Source of the DNA: Marsupella aquatica | Taxonomy: Eukaryota > Marchantiophyta | DNA: 64,000 nt | Direction: 5' to 3' | Assembly: GCA_973895155.1 (NCBI GenBank) | Contig: OZ316891.1 | Location: 13,950,001 to 14,014,000 of the forward strand | Part shown: in pieces, positions 34,642-47,770 of the stretch | How positions within the stretch are numbered: position 1 is the stretch's first letter | How the letters are laid out: the number at the start of each line of letters is the position of its first letter | The notes under the pieces: generated by a model | What the model was told of the DNA's origin: nothing | The model's input: the letters and a program-made list of their open reading frames with translations, nothing else | The model's database searches: none | Position numbers and translations under genes: made by a program

Positions 34642-37600
34642 ATGGAGCCATGGTCGAGTCACAAAAGATGTGGAGAAATCAAATCGGAGGAGGGTGAATG
34701 TTGCGGTAACGGGCATAGACCATCGCTTTCGTTATGGACAGGATCGGGTGGTCGAATTTGTCTGCTTTGCGTCTCTAATTTGATATCGGAAAAACATGCG
34801 TTTCTCATTCACCGCACGTACGCAGTGGAAGAGCTGTCGAAGGCTTTGACCGATGTTCTCTTTTCTAGTGCATTGTTCAATCGTTATCCCAAATTTTTCG
34901 TGTCTAGCTTATCGGACGCCATTGGCTCGAGCATGGATGAAAAGTTCTGCGAAAGTATTACAGCCGTTATCCTCAGCTTGTGTAGACTATCGAGAGATTA
35001 CGATGACTCCCTGGTTGAAGATTTTATACGACAAATTGTAAGGCAGCTCGGGTGTCCATCTCTCTGGAGTCCAAGCAAATGCTTCACGGTAAGGATCATC
35101 ACAATCATTTGACAGCATTGACAGCATTAACAGCATTAACGATAAAAGGAGTGATCGTATACTTATTCTCATTGATTATTAACAGTCAATTAGTAGTATG
35201 TAGTATCGCATGACATCTTACAGATTTCAGCATGCAAGACTAGTCTCCTGGTATGTAATATCGAACATCTTACGAAATGCTATATGCATATTCAGTCTAC
35301 TGCGATTACACTTGATGACCACGAAGTAAATTTTCTGCTAGTACATGTGCACTTGCTCAAAATCCTTGCACCTTCAAACTGTATGATTGTCAAATGAATG
35401 TGACAGCTACGTTTGATTGGACTCCTGTTGGAGCTTCACTGCCTGCAAGAACTTTGCGTACCTCTAGCCATCAGGAACCAAAAAGACTTCGTTCCCAACC
35501 TCATAGTTCGACTTCAACTCCCAGGGTACGCATCGCCATCTGCACCTACTATCGAAGCATTTGCAACTTTAGATGACATTCTAACTTTGCAGGTACTATT
35601 TCTTAACTACTTCAGACGGGCATCTTAATTGTTGCGAAGCTTAAAGTTTCCGCAGAACGAGCTCCCGACAAGGTGACTGACAGTTAGCGTGGCTTGTAAA
35701 CGTCTGGCATAGTCGAGCCTCAGTCGAGTCGGTCTATAGCACCTTTTATTGTCGTCCACTTGAGCAGAACGTATTAATCCGATTACTTGCCGCATTATGT
35801 CTAAGTTGACCATCAAGTTTTTATATCACAGTAACCTTAGCTACCAACCGCTAAAGTGGAATACATTTGAATACAGTGAAGAATTAGAAGAAGACATTTT
35901 CTATGTTCTCTTCAAAATATCGTCCCTCAACGACGGAGTTGAGCAATTTCTCCATTATCACCTTCGCCTGTGTCAGGCAGCAATTCACACTCTCCTGAAG
36001 ACGGAAAGTGACTCGCTAAGGATCAACTGCATTGGTACGACCACGGGCAATCGGTTCTCGCCATTCATCTTCGTGCATGGAAATCATCGGGCGATGTCCG
36101 GCTCCCGGCTCGTCTTTCGTTTGTAAGGCATGCTGCGGAATCGAGCAGTTGTTTGATATTCTAACTTTTAAATTGAACTTTGTTAGTGCTGAGTGATGGT
36201 GATGTGTTTGCAGCTCTACTGAGTGTAATGGCTAGTCGCTTAATCTTCAGTTTTGCGCGAGGCAGCGCTCCTGATCGGGAGAGAAACGTGCCTTCGAGCA
36301 GAGAAACTGTGGTCCAGACGGACTCGGCTTTTGTGCACACTTTTGCTGAGGCCATGAAAGCGTCTTTATTGTCCACTGATCTCGAAGTTCAGGCATCCGC
36401 CCTTCAATTAATTCACTCAGTGTTTCCCGAAGGAGTCTATCTCGATGCTGAGTTACAAATCTTCGTTGAGGAAGGGATTGTGGACTATGTTTTTGAGATC
36501 ATAAGATTTTCAGGTTCGTATTTCGGTAGGCATGTAATATTAATGGCAGCGTTCTTCATACTTTCTAAACGAAATTTCTACTTTCTCCACCCGTCTTTCA
36601 CAGCTGCAAATTCAATTTGTGTTGTGCCCTTCGTATTCTCTTAGCATTCCGCCATCATATTCACGGCTATTCACGGAAAATCCTATGTAGGCTACACAGT
36701 TCCTGGTCCATAGAACTCACATATTTGTTTTCAGGTTTGTAGCTTTAAATATGGAATTGCAGCTGCACTTAAGGTTTTGTCCGTGTGAATAAGGTGAGCT
36801 GCGATAGGTCTTGAGATTCCTTGCAGACCAATCATCTATTGAATGGTTCTTTTGCAGGGGAGCAGGATAACATTCAAGAGCTGGCGGTGGATGTTCTGAT
36901 TGTCTTGTCAGCAGAAAAACGAATATTTCCTCATCGATTCAAAGTCGGACTTGATACCATGATCCGAGTTTTAGCAGAGTCCATAAATGCTAATTCTGTA
37001 AAGTTGCAAACAAGAATTCTCCATCTGCTATCCAGGATCCTTTCAGATATAACTGAAACACTATCAACAGCCCGTGCCCAGGACCTCCTGTTGCTCTTCG
37101 CGAAAATTCTTCAGAATCACGTTAACGCAGTAGAGGATCATGCTTTACTTAGTGACAGCAACATTCTCGCTCACACATTTAACTTTGCGTGCTTAGCGCT
37201 CATTTCTCTTACGCAAGCACCAGGCTGCGCTGGGATTTTCAATGTTAATCGAATACTTGAAACAGCTACAGTAAGTGCGATAATAACTGCCTCATCTGCA
37301 GCGAAGGTCAATCCGGATCCAAGCAGTTTGAAATATTCAGCCTGTCTACTGCAGGAAGTTTATAAGTTCAATAACAAGCAAATCTCGGAAGAAGACGCAG
37401 CAAATACAACGGAAGCACTAATACAACTTTGTGAATTCCACCTCCTTCCTGCTTTTATCGATAATCTGGAGAAGCTTGATGATGAAACGCTCGTACTCAC
37501 CTTCCTAGAAGCGTTCACTCTCATCCTGAAGACCGAGTTGCTGGAGAGCACACATCGTTTTGCTTTGAAACTGACTTCGAATCGTTGCTTCACCTTCACT

Positions 37601-40600
37601 TTCGAACTACTAGGCCGTTTTCCATCTCGACAATTCAAAGAAAGTGCATACAAATTTTTCAGCGCACTTGTTCATAAGCTAGCAGGTTGCAGCATTGACG
37701 CCTACATTCAAGAGTCTCTACATTATCTCGCCAGTGAGCCCTCTGATCTCCTAATACAAGTAGAACAGAGGATGGCAGGAAACCAACAACTGCTATCAGC
37801 TCATCACGCCAGCATAGCTATTCTCTCAACCAGCTACTCCTTTAATGACAGGTGATTAGACCAGGGAACTTTCACGCGTAAATCGCCGTTGCATCTGTCA
37901 CATTCGTCAATTGAAAAGTGGATAGGTATCTGAATCTAGGTGACTACTTGTCTGCGACATACATCTTACCGGTCAGGTACTATTTCACGATTTGAGTCCT
38001 GTGGGGAGAGAACTGCGATCTATTTATGATAAGCAGTTTTATTATACGAGCCCGTCATCAGATTGAATCACTTGACGTAAATTCCATTTCGATCCTCTTT
38101 GGTCGTGACATGGTTTGGTTTTCTTTACAGGCTTGCTAAGGAGACCGACATCGTGGCTTCTCTGGAGCAACATCTTCTGATCAATTGTGGGTCTGCGCTT
38201 GCTCTAGAAGCCACCTTGAGGCAGTTTATCTCATTGTATGCCGGTGCCAAAGATGCCATCAAGGATTTGGATACAGCTTGGAGTGCAGAGGCTGAAAACA
38301 TCCTAGAGGTGGTGGTAGGGCGCTCAAACTGCCGTGATCTATTATGTAGTGAGACACCAAAGCCCGTCCTGAAATGGTTCCTACGAAAAGAATCATTGAA
38401 GGGCTTGATCATGGTGCAACTCTTGACTTGGTTCACTGCTGTCCAGAATAAATGCTTTGGAGATGGACCGCACGAGACGAATTCGTCAGCATCATCAATG
38501 GTTTGCAAAGAGGAAACTGGGTCCGAGTTTCTGGAAAAGTTGGCTGAGCTGATTGGGAATGAAGATTGTGGTACAACTGTGCTAGTATCTCTGTTTGATA
38601 CTCTAGTCGTGCAGGGAAAATATGATGACATTAAAATCTTTGCCCAAACTTTCACACAACTTGCACGTATGAGCGTGCCTGTGGGACATAAGCTCATTCA
38701 GCATGGACTCGTAAGCACCTTGCAGCAAATGATATGTACTTATCCTTCCAAGACGACAGACTGTTGTCTCACATCTTGCTTGGAGCTTCTTTTTCAGCTG
38801 CTGTATGACTCAGACTCTTCCTATGAGATGATGTCTAGTAGATCGTGGCGTGACATTGCTAATCAGGTGAGTGAAGTGACGATCGTTTTTCATCAATCTG
38901 CGTCTTATTCTTTCTCCTCAGCTCCTCCTTTTACAACAGATTTCAATCAAATCTGAGGCCGGAGTCACACAGAAATTGGAAGTCCGGTACACTGCCGTGC
39001 TTACTCATTTCCCTTCAGAATTTCCTCCACATGTTGTCAAACAGATCTGCAAGCCAAACTGACTCAGCGCCAGTGATATTTTGCAGTGTGCAACTCTTGT
39101 TCTGCGAAGGAAGAGTTCTGGCATCACTTTTGAAGTTGTGGCTCCTCTCAGTCTTATCAACTTAATCTTACAAAAGTCATATGAGAACGACTTCTTCACA
39201 CAAGCGTGTGAAAAACTAGTTTGCAACAGCGATTTGTGTACAAAACTGGAGGCACCAATTCTAGAGGCATCGTCACAAGGTGCGAAACTGTCTCAGATGG
39301 ACTCAAAATCAGTCGAAGAAGAGCTACTGTGCGCCGCCATTATCTTCTGTCTATTGAGGTTGAGATGGTAAGACTTGCATGTATTCAATGTTTTTACAAA
39401 GCATTCATCGGACTTCTAAACAGATATAGGTGCATCCGTTCGTGGCGAAATTCAAACGTTGATTAATGTATTTCCTTTTGTAGTGCACTCCGGTTCGAGA
39501 ACCAAATGGATAACCTGGCTGAAGAGAAACAGTGCTTTGGCTTGAACTCAATAGTCAATGGAGATAGTCATCCCAACGGGTGGAGCTTATCCAGAACCTC
39601 GCTAACTTGCGAGCACTGGTGCAGAGTGTTGTACTTCGGTCCTCCTTCCCTGAAGACCCTGGCATGCTGTTGCATAGCAGAGATGATTTCACAGCTTCCG
39701 GATAGTTCGAAGTCAACAATAAATAATTTCGTTGTATTTAAAGAGTGTGACATGCCACCTAGTTTCTTAATGGCAGTAACAATGGTTCTTCAGGGTTCTA
39801 TCTTGGGGGACTGTGAACGGCTGCAGAAGGTGGCAAGCTGCTGCTTATCTCGACTCCTACGCAGCCATTCTCTCAGTTTACAACAAAAACACTCGATTGC
39901 AAGCAGTCCATGGAATCAGTTGTTGCTTGAGAATCTAGTCTTGTCGCTCTCATCCTCGAAGTTGAAGCAGAACTCAGGAGCAATCAGATCTCGCGCAAGT
40001 TTCTCCGCGGCATACGTTGCCGTGGGGTTGTTAAAGATGCCTCAGCCTCAATCCTACCTATCTTCTCTCTTTTCAGAAGAGTCGATCACCCGTATCATTT
40101 CTAACCTGTGTGAAGCTGACATCTCCGCGATGATTGTTTCATTTTTCCATGAACTTCTGCTCTCGCGATATCTTACAAATGACCATGTACGAATTTTGCG
40201 GGATTTGTTTCAAGTAAGACACAACTTCCAGACTTCTTAACATTGAACGGCAGATTAGATTCTCATTATATCAGGTATGTACACACGCACTGTCTCTGAT
40301 GTTCATTGTTCAATCATATATTGCAGGCAACCAGGAAGAAAACTTATGACACAGAAAGATCCTTGCATCCGGGAAACAGACAGAGCAAGTCCAGATTTGT
40401 TCGCAGTAAGATTTTAAACGTAGTTCATACTACTAACCACATCATTCACTCTGCCATTATGGAACTGGCAATAACCTGCAGAGATGAAGCTCTCGAAACT
40501 CTCATTAATGATGGTGGTGATGCGAAAGCATTGCACGTAGAATCGGGTGCTTTCACGTCTTTGCTCGACACATTCATGCAGGACAGTTACAATTATCCAG

Positions 40601-40605
40601 ATTAG
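34642..40605 (+). CDS. PRD1: PRD1-type meiotic double-strand-break protein, ten exons, about 1382 aa
   Basis: Exons: 34642-35088, 35407-35525, 35877-36034, 36187-36513, 36858-37851, 38131-38866, 38922-38986, 39074-39367, 39484-40213, 40327-40605; all introns are GT-AG and phases are consistent, giving 1382 codons plus stop (Arabidopsis PRD1 is about 1330). The N-terminus has the family Cys/His pattern CCGNGHRPSL...GGRICLLCVSNL; then mostly helical repeats, with recognisable PRD1 segments such as LQLPG-EELEEDIFYVLFKI, AMKASLLSTDLEVQ, EEGIVDYVFEIIRFS and ITRIISNLCEADISAMIV. Family role: nuclear scaffold (MEI1 in mammals) needed with SPO11, PRD3 and DFO for programmed meiotic breaks. Weak points: the exon 6/7 junction (55-bp intron, or 73 bp using an in-frame acceptor at 38939) and the exon 7/8 junction, chosen because it skips an in-frame TGA at 39060 and keeps phase. 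Otherwise intact, so likely functional. Confidence 0.92.
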
Positions 40606-42778
40606 ATAAGTTCAAGAATTAGGATCGAAATTTAGCAATTATTTAAGCCGTCAAGCTGTATCTCACACTAGCTGTCGAGGAAACAAGATGACCTGGGGGA
40701 CTGGATGGAGAAAATGGGTGCGAGAACCTCAGCTCAGTCACTGCTGAAGAATTCTCTAGTTGTTTCCTCTACTCTTCTTATTCCTTCACTGATCGGTTTC
40801 GTCTTCTTTAATTGCCTTCCAAAACATCAATCCCCGATCAGAAGCACCCATCAGAAACGAAAAGTGCAGCAAATGGAAGAATTGTCTATAGACTTCTTCT
40901 AGTTCTGAAAAAAGCGAGCCCTCGTAGGAGTATGATCCTTTTCTTATCTTAGCACTAGTTCTGTTTTCTCTTTCTTTCATGCTTGGGTATTGCAAACCCA
41001 ATCATCTTGTCTACGTTGTACTGATAAAAATATAAACTCTCTGATGTTTGCGGTAGCCAGCAGATTGGGATCAAAGTTTTTTCCTAACGACATTCATTCG
41101 AGATTTCTCTAGACGATTCGTTCTAGGTCCAGCGAGAGACTCCTACGAATTTTGAAATTACCAGAAAAATGTATGTCACCTGGTTCATCTGCCAGCATCG
41201 GATATAAGTCAATCAAGGGCTTTGATATCCTGTGATCACCTGTGTATGCCTGCAAGTATAAAGATGTGCATTCTTACCCGTTAGATTCCAATATATCGTG
41301 TGTAAAAGAAAACATTTCACTGGACGCAAGGTGTAACATCAGGCAGTAAAGATCACGAGCATTTGAAAAAAATTGAGAAGAGTGTCACCAAGTCAAATTG
41401 TTTCTATACACTAGTAAATCAGGTATCATACAGGTGCACATTCAAGCCAATTAAAAAGGTATTTTGTTAAGGTTGTCGGCAAAGTCTTGGCCCAAACACT
41501 TGAAAAGCCTAAAAGCTTGTGTATGTAAACCATTTTCCATATGAAACGCTGGTTCTTATGAAGCTTCCTACAGCGAGGATGAACAGGTTGTAGAACTCGG
41601 AAGGTTGTGGAACTCGGATGCCCGCTCAGATGCATTCATTTATTCATTTTTGTCTAGAAAATCGATGGCTGATCTTGACTTGACAACTATCAAACCAACA
41701 TATGTATCCAAAGGCAAAGTGGCCAAAAAACTCATGGTCTCCTTTTGTAGCAACTGTAGGAACTAAATAGTAGCTAAACAATTGTGGGGATTCGTTTGTA
41801 ACCCAATAACAATGGAGAGGAGCAGGTGCCCGGCAGAGAGATCACAAAAGACAATTTAGGCTGCTCCACAAGTTTTGCTCCACAATCTTCTGATGAAGTT
41901 AAAATAAAAGAAATATTTTCCAAAATGACGTAGCTTAGGCATTGGTTTGGAGAATAAAAGGGGAATTGAACACCTTGCTACATGGTCCTGTTGCATGATT
42001 GCGGCTATGCTCAAAGGTATATGATAAATTTGATCCTCAAATGCAAGTCTGAACTCCATCACAAAGTATAAAACGGGGAACTGCAATTGATTGAATGAAT
42101 ATTGAATGAGATATAGCAGATTGATCAATTTGACTGACTAAAATGTAACCTTGCAAATGTCTATTTGTGCTGTGCTAGATGAATGTCTTTCAGTTCAATA
42201 AAATTGAGTAAGACACAATATTAATGAAACCAATTGATTGTGAAGTTTTCAGAATTGCAAAGAACTGGTTTGCACACACGAACTACAAGTTCCAAAATCT
42301 TATAACCATCCTCCACATAAAACTGGCCAGGCATGCCTAAAACGTTGCTGGACTCTATTTGACAGAACAATTGCATGGTCAAACACGGTCACTGATGTCT
42401 CAAAGGGAGGACTGCAACCAATTGAATGAGACAAACAAAGAAAAATGAATGATATAAAATCTTGCAGAAGACTCTCCTTGTGGTGCAAGATGAACCGAGT
42501 TCAAAGTCAGTTGCTTTGGACTGTTTGGTTCCCTTCGAGACAGAGTTGTACTGGTTGGCTATTTGGGGAACCTACAAAAAAGCATAAATTACATTTTGTA
42601 ATATTCTAAGCATTTTGATGTAAAACACTGATGCATCAATCACAAGATCAATCACAAGACATCCAATCAGTTAATGTTTTTCTTAATGCTTGATATTTTC
42701 CTTGGAATTAATGCTTGATATTTTGGACGCACTTTTTAATTTTTATGGTTCCCAAGTTTAGCTCTTGTTGTTGGCCTC
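40606..42778. other. 3-prime flank of PRD1 and intergenic, no gene seen
   Basis: The first few hundred bases are presumably PRD1 3-prime UTR. A 65-codon frame at 40705-40902 with a hydrophobic middle has no family resemblance and is not called. The remainder is featureless AT-leaning sequence. Confidence 0.45.
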
Positions 42779-42783
42779 GCGTC

Positions 42784-43125
42784 TGTTAGGTATTTACTCA
42801 AGGTCTAGGGTTACGGCATGTAACCATAGTTAGACTAACCATAGTCGGAGACTGGTTAGGTTAACTAGGATGCACACCATATGCCAAGCGGTGTTTGCTT
42901 GGATAAGTGGAACTTAGGCTCATTGTTATGAAGCCACTTGAGAAATGAGGAGAGCTTACACTGTGGAGACTTGGTATGGCCGACGGGCTTAGAGTTCAGT
43001 AAAGCTCTCTTGTGTGTTCCCGTGGACGTAGCCTCGAGGAGGTGAATCACGTATCTCTTGTGTCGACTACTTGCACGTTGGATGTGTCATGTACTTACCG
43101 TTGCGATTATCGTCTATGCTCAACA
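42784..43125 (+). mobile_element. Intact solo LTR, 342 bp, with 5-bp target duplication
   Basis: Begins TGTTAGGTATTTACTC and ends CTATGCTCAACA, the canonical TG...CA ends, flanked on both sides by GCGTC (42779-42783 and 43126-43130). No internal region, primer site or coding sequence is present. A deleted relative is nested at 22400-22559. The superfamily cannot be told from an LTR alone; its short length would suit a Copia element. Orientation is given as read and is not proven. Confidence 0.93.
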
Positions 43126-43130
43126 GCGTC

Positions 43131-46100
43131 AAGCATGAACAGTCCTGTTTGTTTGTTTGTTGTGGCAAACATATAAATTCCTGTTTATGTTTGAAAGCAC
43201 TCATGTGATCAAACAGTGCTAAGGAACTTGAAACGCACTTCCTGTAAGGGTCAGTAAAAAGTGCTTCTCCTTTCCCTGAAAGGTTGTTGGATATAAGCTC
43301 TCTATCCAACATGCATGATTATGGTCCTACACCTCTGGGCTTTTTCTTTGTTTCCATTTTACCATTACTTAGAGATTGATGGGAATTTGTTGCTTTTCAT
43401 GTGTTATTGTTGTAAGAATCATGATGAAAAATGATGCTTCCTAAACAAAGAGTACCCATATTCAAGAACATGGTGTTAAAAGCTAATTTGCATTAAATAA
43501 GTTGGAGTGTTCCGCTAGCTTTATTCTTCTTTGCAATTGTGTGAGTTTTCTTTTCCCCTTTTTCACATAGGATAGGCCCCATTATGTTACCCCTAAGAGA
43601 CAACTTATTTTTAAGTCACAGCAAATAAAACACCATGCGGTACCTTTTATCATCGTTTGGAAATGTGGAAGATTTGTTCTTTTCCTTTACTTACATATGA
43701 TAGGTACACATGTCATTGCTAAAAGCACCAGTTAGGCTCAAAGAGCAAAAAAACATGTTTTGGACTTTCCAAGCAATGTAGCTTTGGACCAGAAAAATCA
43801 CAAGATTACATGTTTTTTCCCTTACAAACACAAGAGGTTGAATTAATAGAGACAGCTCCTTTGAAGTCACATACCTCCATGAATCCCCATCAAAAGACAC
43901 AATTGTGAAAGCTGCCCCATTTGATTCAAAGGAAGCTTGGTGGCCTGTGTTAAGGGTTCAAAGTTAAGGTAACCCTAAAAATTCCTGAAAAAAGGAGGAA
44001 TCACAAAATCTTCAAGGTAAACCCTGGGGGTTTAGTGTGTCTTGCTATGTCTCCTTCCCTTAGGCAGGTTCTCTGTTAAAGGATGTGCACTTAGGCATGC
44101 ATTCAACAGAAGCTAAAGGAGGACATAATTTTCAGCTAAACACAAATGGTTAAGCAGTTTAAGAGTGACATTGTAATGCTTAATTTGACTACTGGAAAAT
44201 TAGTGATGGATGCCTTGAGGCTACTTATTTAGTACATAGTAAGGAGCCTGCAAAATGTAACATACCTATACACCACTAGTATCAACATTTGGCTGATTTT
44301 GTAGTTTGTATTTGCCCTCTTCGGTTGTCCTCTATGGATTTCTTTTGCTTTTACTCCATTGTACTTTATTTTTTCCCTTTTCAATACATTGGTTCTTTTT
44401 CTTACTTGGCATGATTGAATTGAATCGTGCTTTTTACTGCTCTTTCTGAGGTAGTCTTGTAACCTGACAATTGTCGTTTAAGCCTGCTGAACACAACCTT
44501 CACTAGTAGTGGATGCTCACCAGTGAATGTATACCCATCCAATTTATAGCAAAAGAGAGAAGAGCACACACGATGGTCAGTAGGCCAAAACCCAAAATAT
44601 GGAAGGCAAGTAGACGGAGGCCTTACTAACTGGTCCATTCACTACACCTAAACACTTACACTGTTCAACTCTCGCATATGTTGTCTAAATCTAGTTACTA
44701 GTTCTAGTTACTAGATTGGCACTAAACTTATGAGAAAATTTCATTATGCCATTATAAAAGGTAGACAAAAAGGGATATTTGTTGTTTTATTTTGTAACTC
44801 CCTATGCTTTAGAACCTTGGTCAAAAAAGTACGAAATACATATTTAGCACCACATGTGATGCCCACAGCTTTTTGTAGTTGACACCCGGAGGTCCTGATT
44901 GGTCGGGCCACTGCCTTCACCATGTCTCCTCTCTGTCATCTGGCCTGGCAAGGCTCTGGTCTTTGTGTGCCCTTTAGTATATTCTGGTCTAGTGGAGGAT
45001 GTTGTTTCAGATTGTGACGGTTTTGGCCTAGCTCTCATGGTTTGGTTGATTTCGAGGCTAAGGATTGGTTAGCATCTAATGTTGCTTCAAGCTTTATGCC
45101 TTTGCCCTGTCCCATTTTCCCTCTCCTGCACTTCGAGTGTCAATTGGAGTGGTACAACCATTTTCAGCATTTTAGGCAAATTTGATGGGTTTTCCTGCAC
45201 CTCAGACCCAAGCCACCCAAGCCAGTTGTAGGCTGCTTGACTGGATGGGGTTTTCCTCCCCTTCCCCCCTGAAACGAAGAAATGTTTCTGGAAGAAACCA
45301 TCTCAAGAAAATGCAATTGATGCTGGGATGGACCACAACCTTTGACTTTGAGACTCTGATAGACCACCCACTATTAGACACTTGGAAAGGTGAACATCTA
45401 GACCATCTACTATTAGACACTTGGAAAGGTCAGTATGTACATGAAGGAAGGGAATGTACCATCTAAGTGAAAACCTATGTTTCAAAGGAGTGCAACGATC
45501 CATCCAAGTATCTTGTCAAGCCTTGTGATCTATGGGAGCTTCGCCTCGTTCCTAAGGAGAGTGAAGGACGGATCACTCTGTTCCAGATTATTAAAAAAGA
45601 AAAGAAACCAACATAGGATAGTACAGTCCGTTGTACGTGCTGTAATTATTGTAAGTGAGACATCGAGCATGCGGCCCATCAAAGTACAGCATAGCAGTCA
45701 CACACACACTCCAATGAAAGCTCTACGAAAAGGCTCATAGAAACGACAGGAGGTCAGGGGGTAAATAAAAGCTTCCCCGCACAGGACCCCATCATCCATC
45801 ACACGAAAGACGCTCGCAGAAGTCAAAGTATGAAAGCGAAAAAGAGGGCGGGTGGGGATGCCTCGAAGGACAGTACCCGTCACCCTGCTCCAGTGCTCCT
45901 GCTGCTTGCCTGGGCTGTACCACTGTACCCGACCACAGCGATGCTGCAAAAGTCCTCGTAAGAACGCGTGTAGAATCACCCATTCCAACAACGCTAATAC
46001 AACGGGACAACGAATTCTATCATGCCCTTGCGCTCGCAAATTTTTCTTCCCCTCCCTTCTTCGTCGTCTTCTTCTACAGTAGACTCTACCTTGTACAAGT

Positions 46101-46320
46101 GCAAGAAGAATACCCTGTCTTGCACTAATACAAGGTTGTTTTTTTTGTTGTGTTGTCTTGAAGGGAGTGGTTTACTTATGCTGAAAGGAAAAACCCAATA
46201 AAAAATAGGGAGTAACCGCCAGATCCCCCAAAAAGATCAAAGGCCAACAACCACTCACAAACCGTGAATGGAAACCATTTCCTTTTTGTCCTTTATGAGT
46301 TTGTTTTAGTGATGAAATTT
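43131..46320. other. Intergenic, no gene seen
   Basis: No supported gene. Contains the 39-bp duplication at 45360-45437. A 113-codon frame at 45698-46039 (-) is compositionally ordinary but matches nothing I recognise and is left out. Confidence 0.45.
45360..45437. repeat. 39-bp tandem duplication
   Basis: TAGACCACCCACTATTAGAC at 45360 and TAGACCATCTACTATTAGAC at 45399, both followed by ACTTGGAAAGGT. Two substitutions within the copied part. Confidence 0.88.
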
Positions 46321-46329
46321 TGCCTTTCA

Positions 46330-47770
46330 AAGTGCACTTGTACTCGGTTTGCATTATGCCATAAGTGCAAACCAATTAATCTTGCACTTATAAATAAAAA
46401 CTACGCTATAAGTGCAGGCAGAACGGACTTTGCCCTTCTAGAGAATTTGTAAGAACTTATCCTTTGTTTGATGTGTGCAAACCATGGATTGTGCTACCCA
46501 ACTTGCATGTATAGAAACTGCAAGAAAGACTCCAAATACATGTAGAAAGCCAGAAACTACAGGAGAGGAAGCCTCCGCCTTGCAGTCAATCACATTTACT
46601 AATACATCTTGCAATATGACACTTTATGTCAACATGTCTTGCACTTGTAAATTAAGTCATACATTATCCCTCATGCACTTGTGGAAAACTGCAAGTATAT
46701 GCTTGTCCATGGTTTGCACTTACATATATGTCTCATAGTGAGATGCAATTTGCACTTTCAAGAACTGCAAGAAAGACTGCAATTACAAAAAGAAAGGAAG
46801 GAAATACCGGGGACGAAGCCTCCACCTTGCAGTAAAGCACATTCTGCACTTGTACAAGTTGCAATGTAGTACTCTATGTGAACATGTCTTGGACTATATC
46901 CCCTCATGCACTTGTGAGCAATTGTAAATATACACTTACCCGTGGACAGTGAGACCCAACTTGGACTAACAAAAACCGCAAGAAATACTGGGAGGAAATA
47001 CTGCATAAGAAGCCTCTGCCTTGCTAAAAGGAAAATTCTGCACTTGCAGCATGTCTAGCACTTATCAATGAAGGCCTACATTATCCCTGATGCACAAGTA
47101 GACCCCGAGAAGTGGACAACTGAAAGTATAGGCTTATCTATGGTTTGTACCTACCTATGTGTCACATAATGAAACACAACTGCAAGAAAGACTGCATTTA
47201 CAAGTAAAAAGGGAGGAAATACTGCAGAAGAAGCCTCTGCTTGGGAGTAAAGCACATTTTGCACTTACATGCGTTGCAATATAGTACTCTGTCAATGTTT
47301 GCGCTAATCAATAAATGCATCCTTTATTCCTCCACACTTGTGGGAAATTGCAAGTACTAGCCTGATTACCACTAACCTAACAGAGATGAAGTAAAAAAAA
47401 AAACTTCCAAAGAAAAAGAATTCTATGCTATCGAATATTTCCCCATCCCCATTTTTTGTTCACCCTCACTTTGTCCTTATTTCTAGTCTAGTTCTGTCCT
47501 TAATTTTGAGTCGAGTTTTGTTCTTATTTGGCGTTATGGTCCAGAGTCTTCACTCTAGACTCTAGCCCTTGAAAGTAATTTATGTTTGCAATTTATTAAT
47601 AAGATACATTTCCCACCTTTTGCACTTACGTATCTGTGCAAGCCTGTATAGCGAGACCCAAATTGCATTTACGGAAGTTTCAAGAAAAACTGTAAATACA
47701 TTGAAAACAGGGAGTAAATACTGGCCACCGCGTTGCAGTAAAGCATATCTTGCACTTACGCAGGGTGGAC
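46330..47770. repeat. 200-250-bp imperfect tandem array rich in TGCACTT
   Basis: Anchor word GCAAGAAAGACT or a close variant occurs at 46520, 46767, 46978, 47182 and about 47681. Between anchors the order is constant: GGAGGAAATACTG-like, GAAGCCTC, CTTGCAGTAAAGCACA, TTGCACTT, GTTGCAATATAGTACTCT, then CTCATGCACTTGTGG and a TGGTTTGCACTTAC-like start of the next unit. About fourteen TGCACTT/AAGTGCA heptamers fall in the tract. Spacing is 247, 211 and 204 bases for the first intervals. No coding frame is maintained. It shares motifs with 12918-14000. Confidence 0.8.

Noticed and set aside
40705-40902. 65-codon frame after PRD1 with a hydrophobic middle
   Set aside because: It follows the PRD1 stop and I could not join it in phase with convincing splice sites; no family match.
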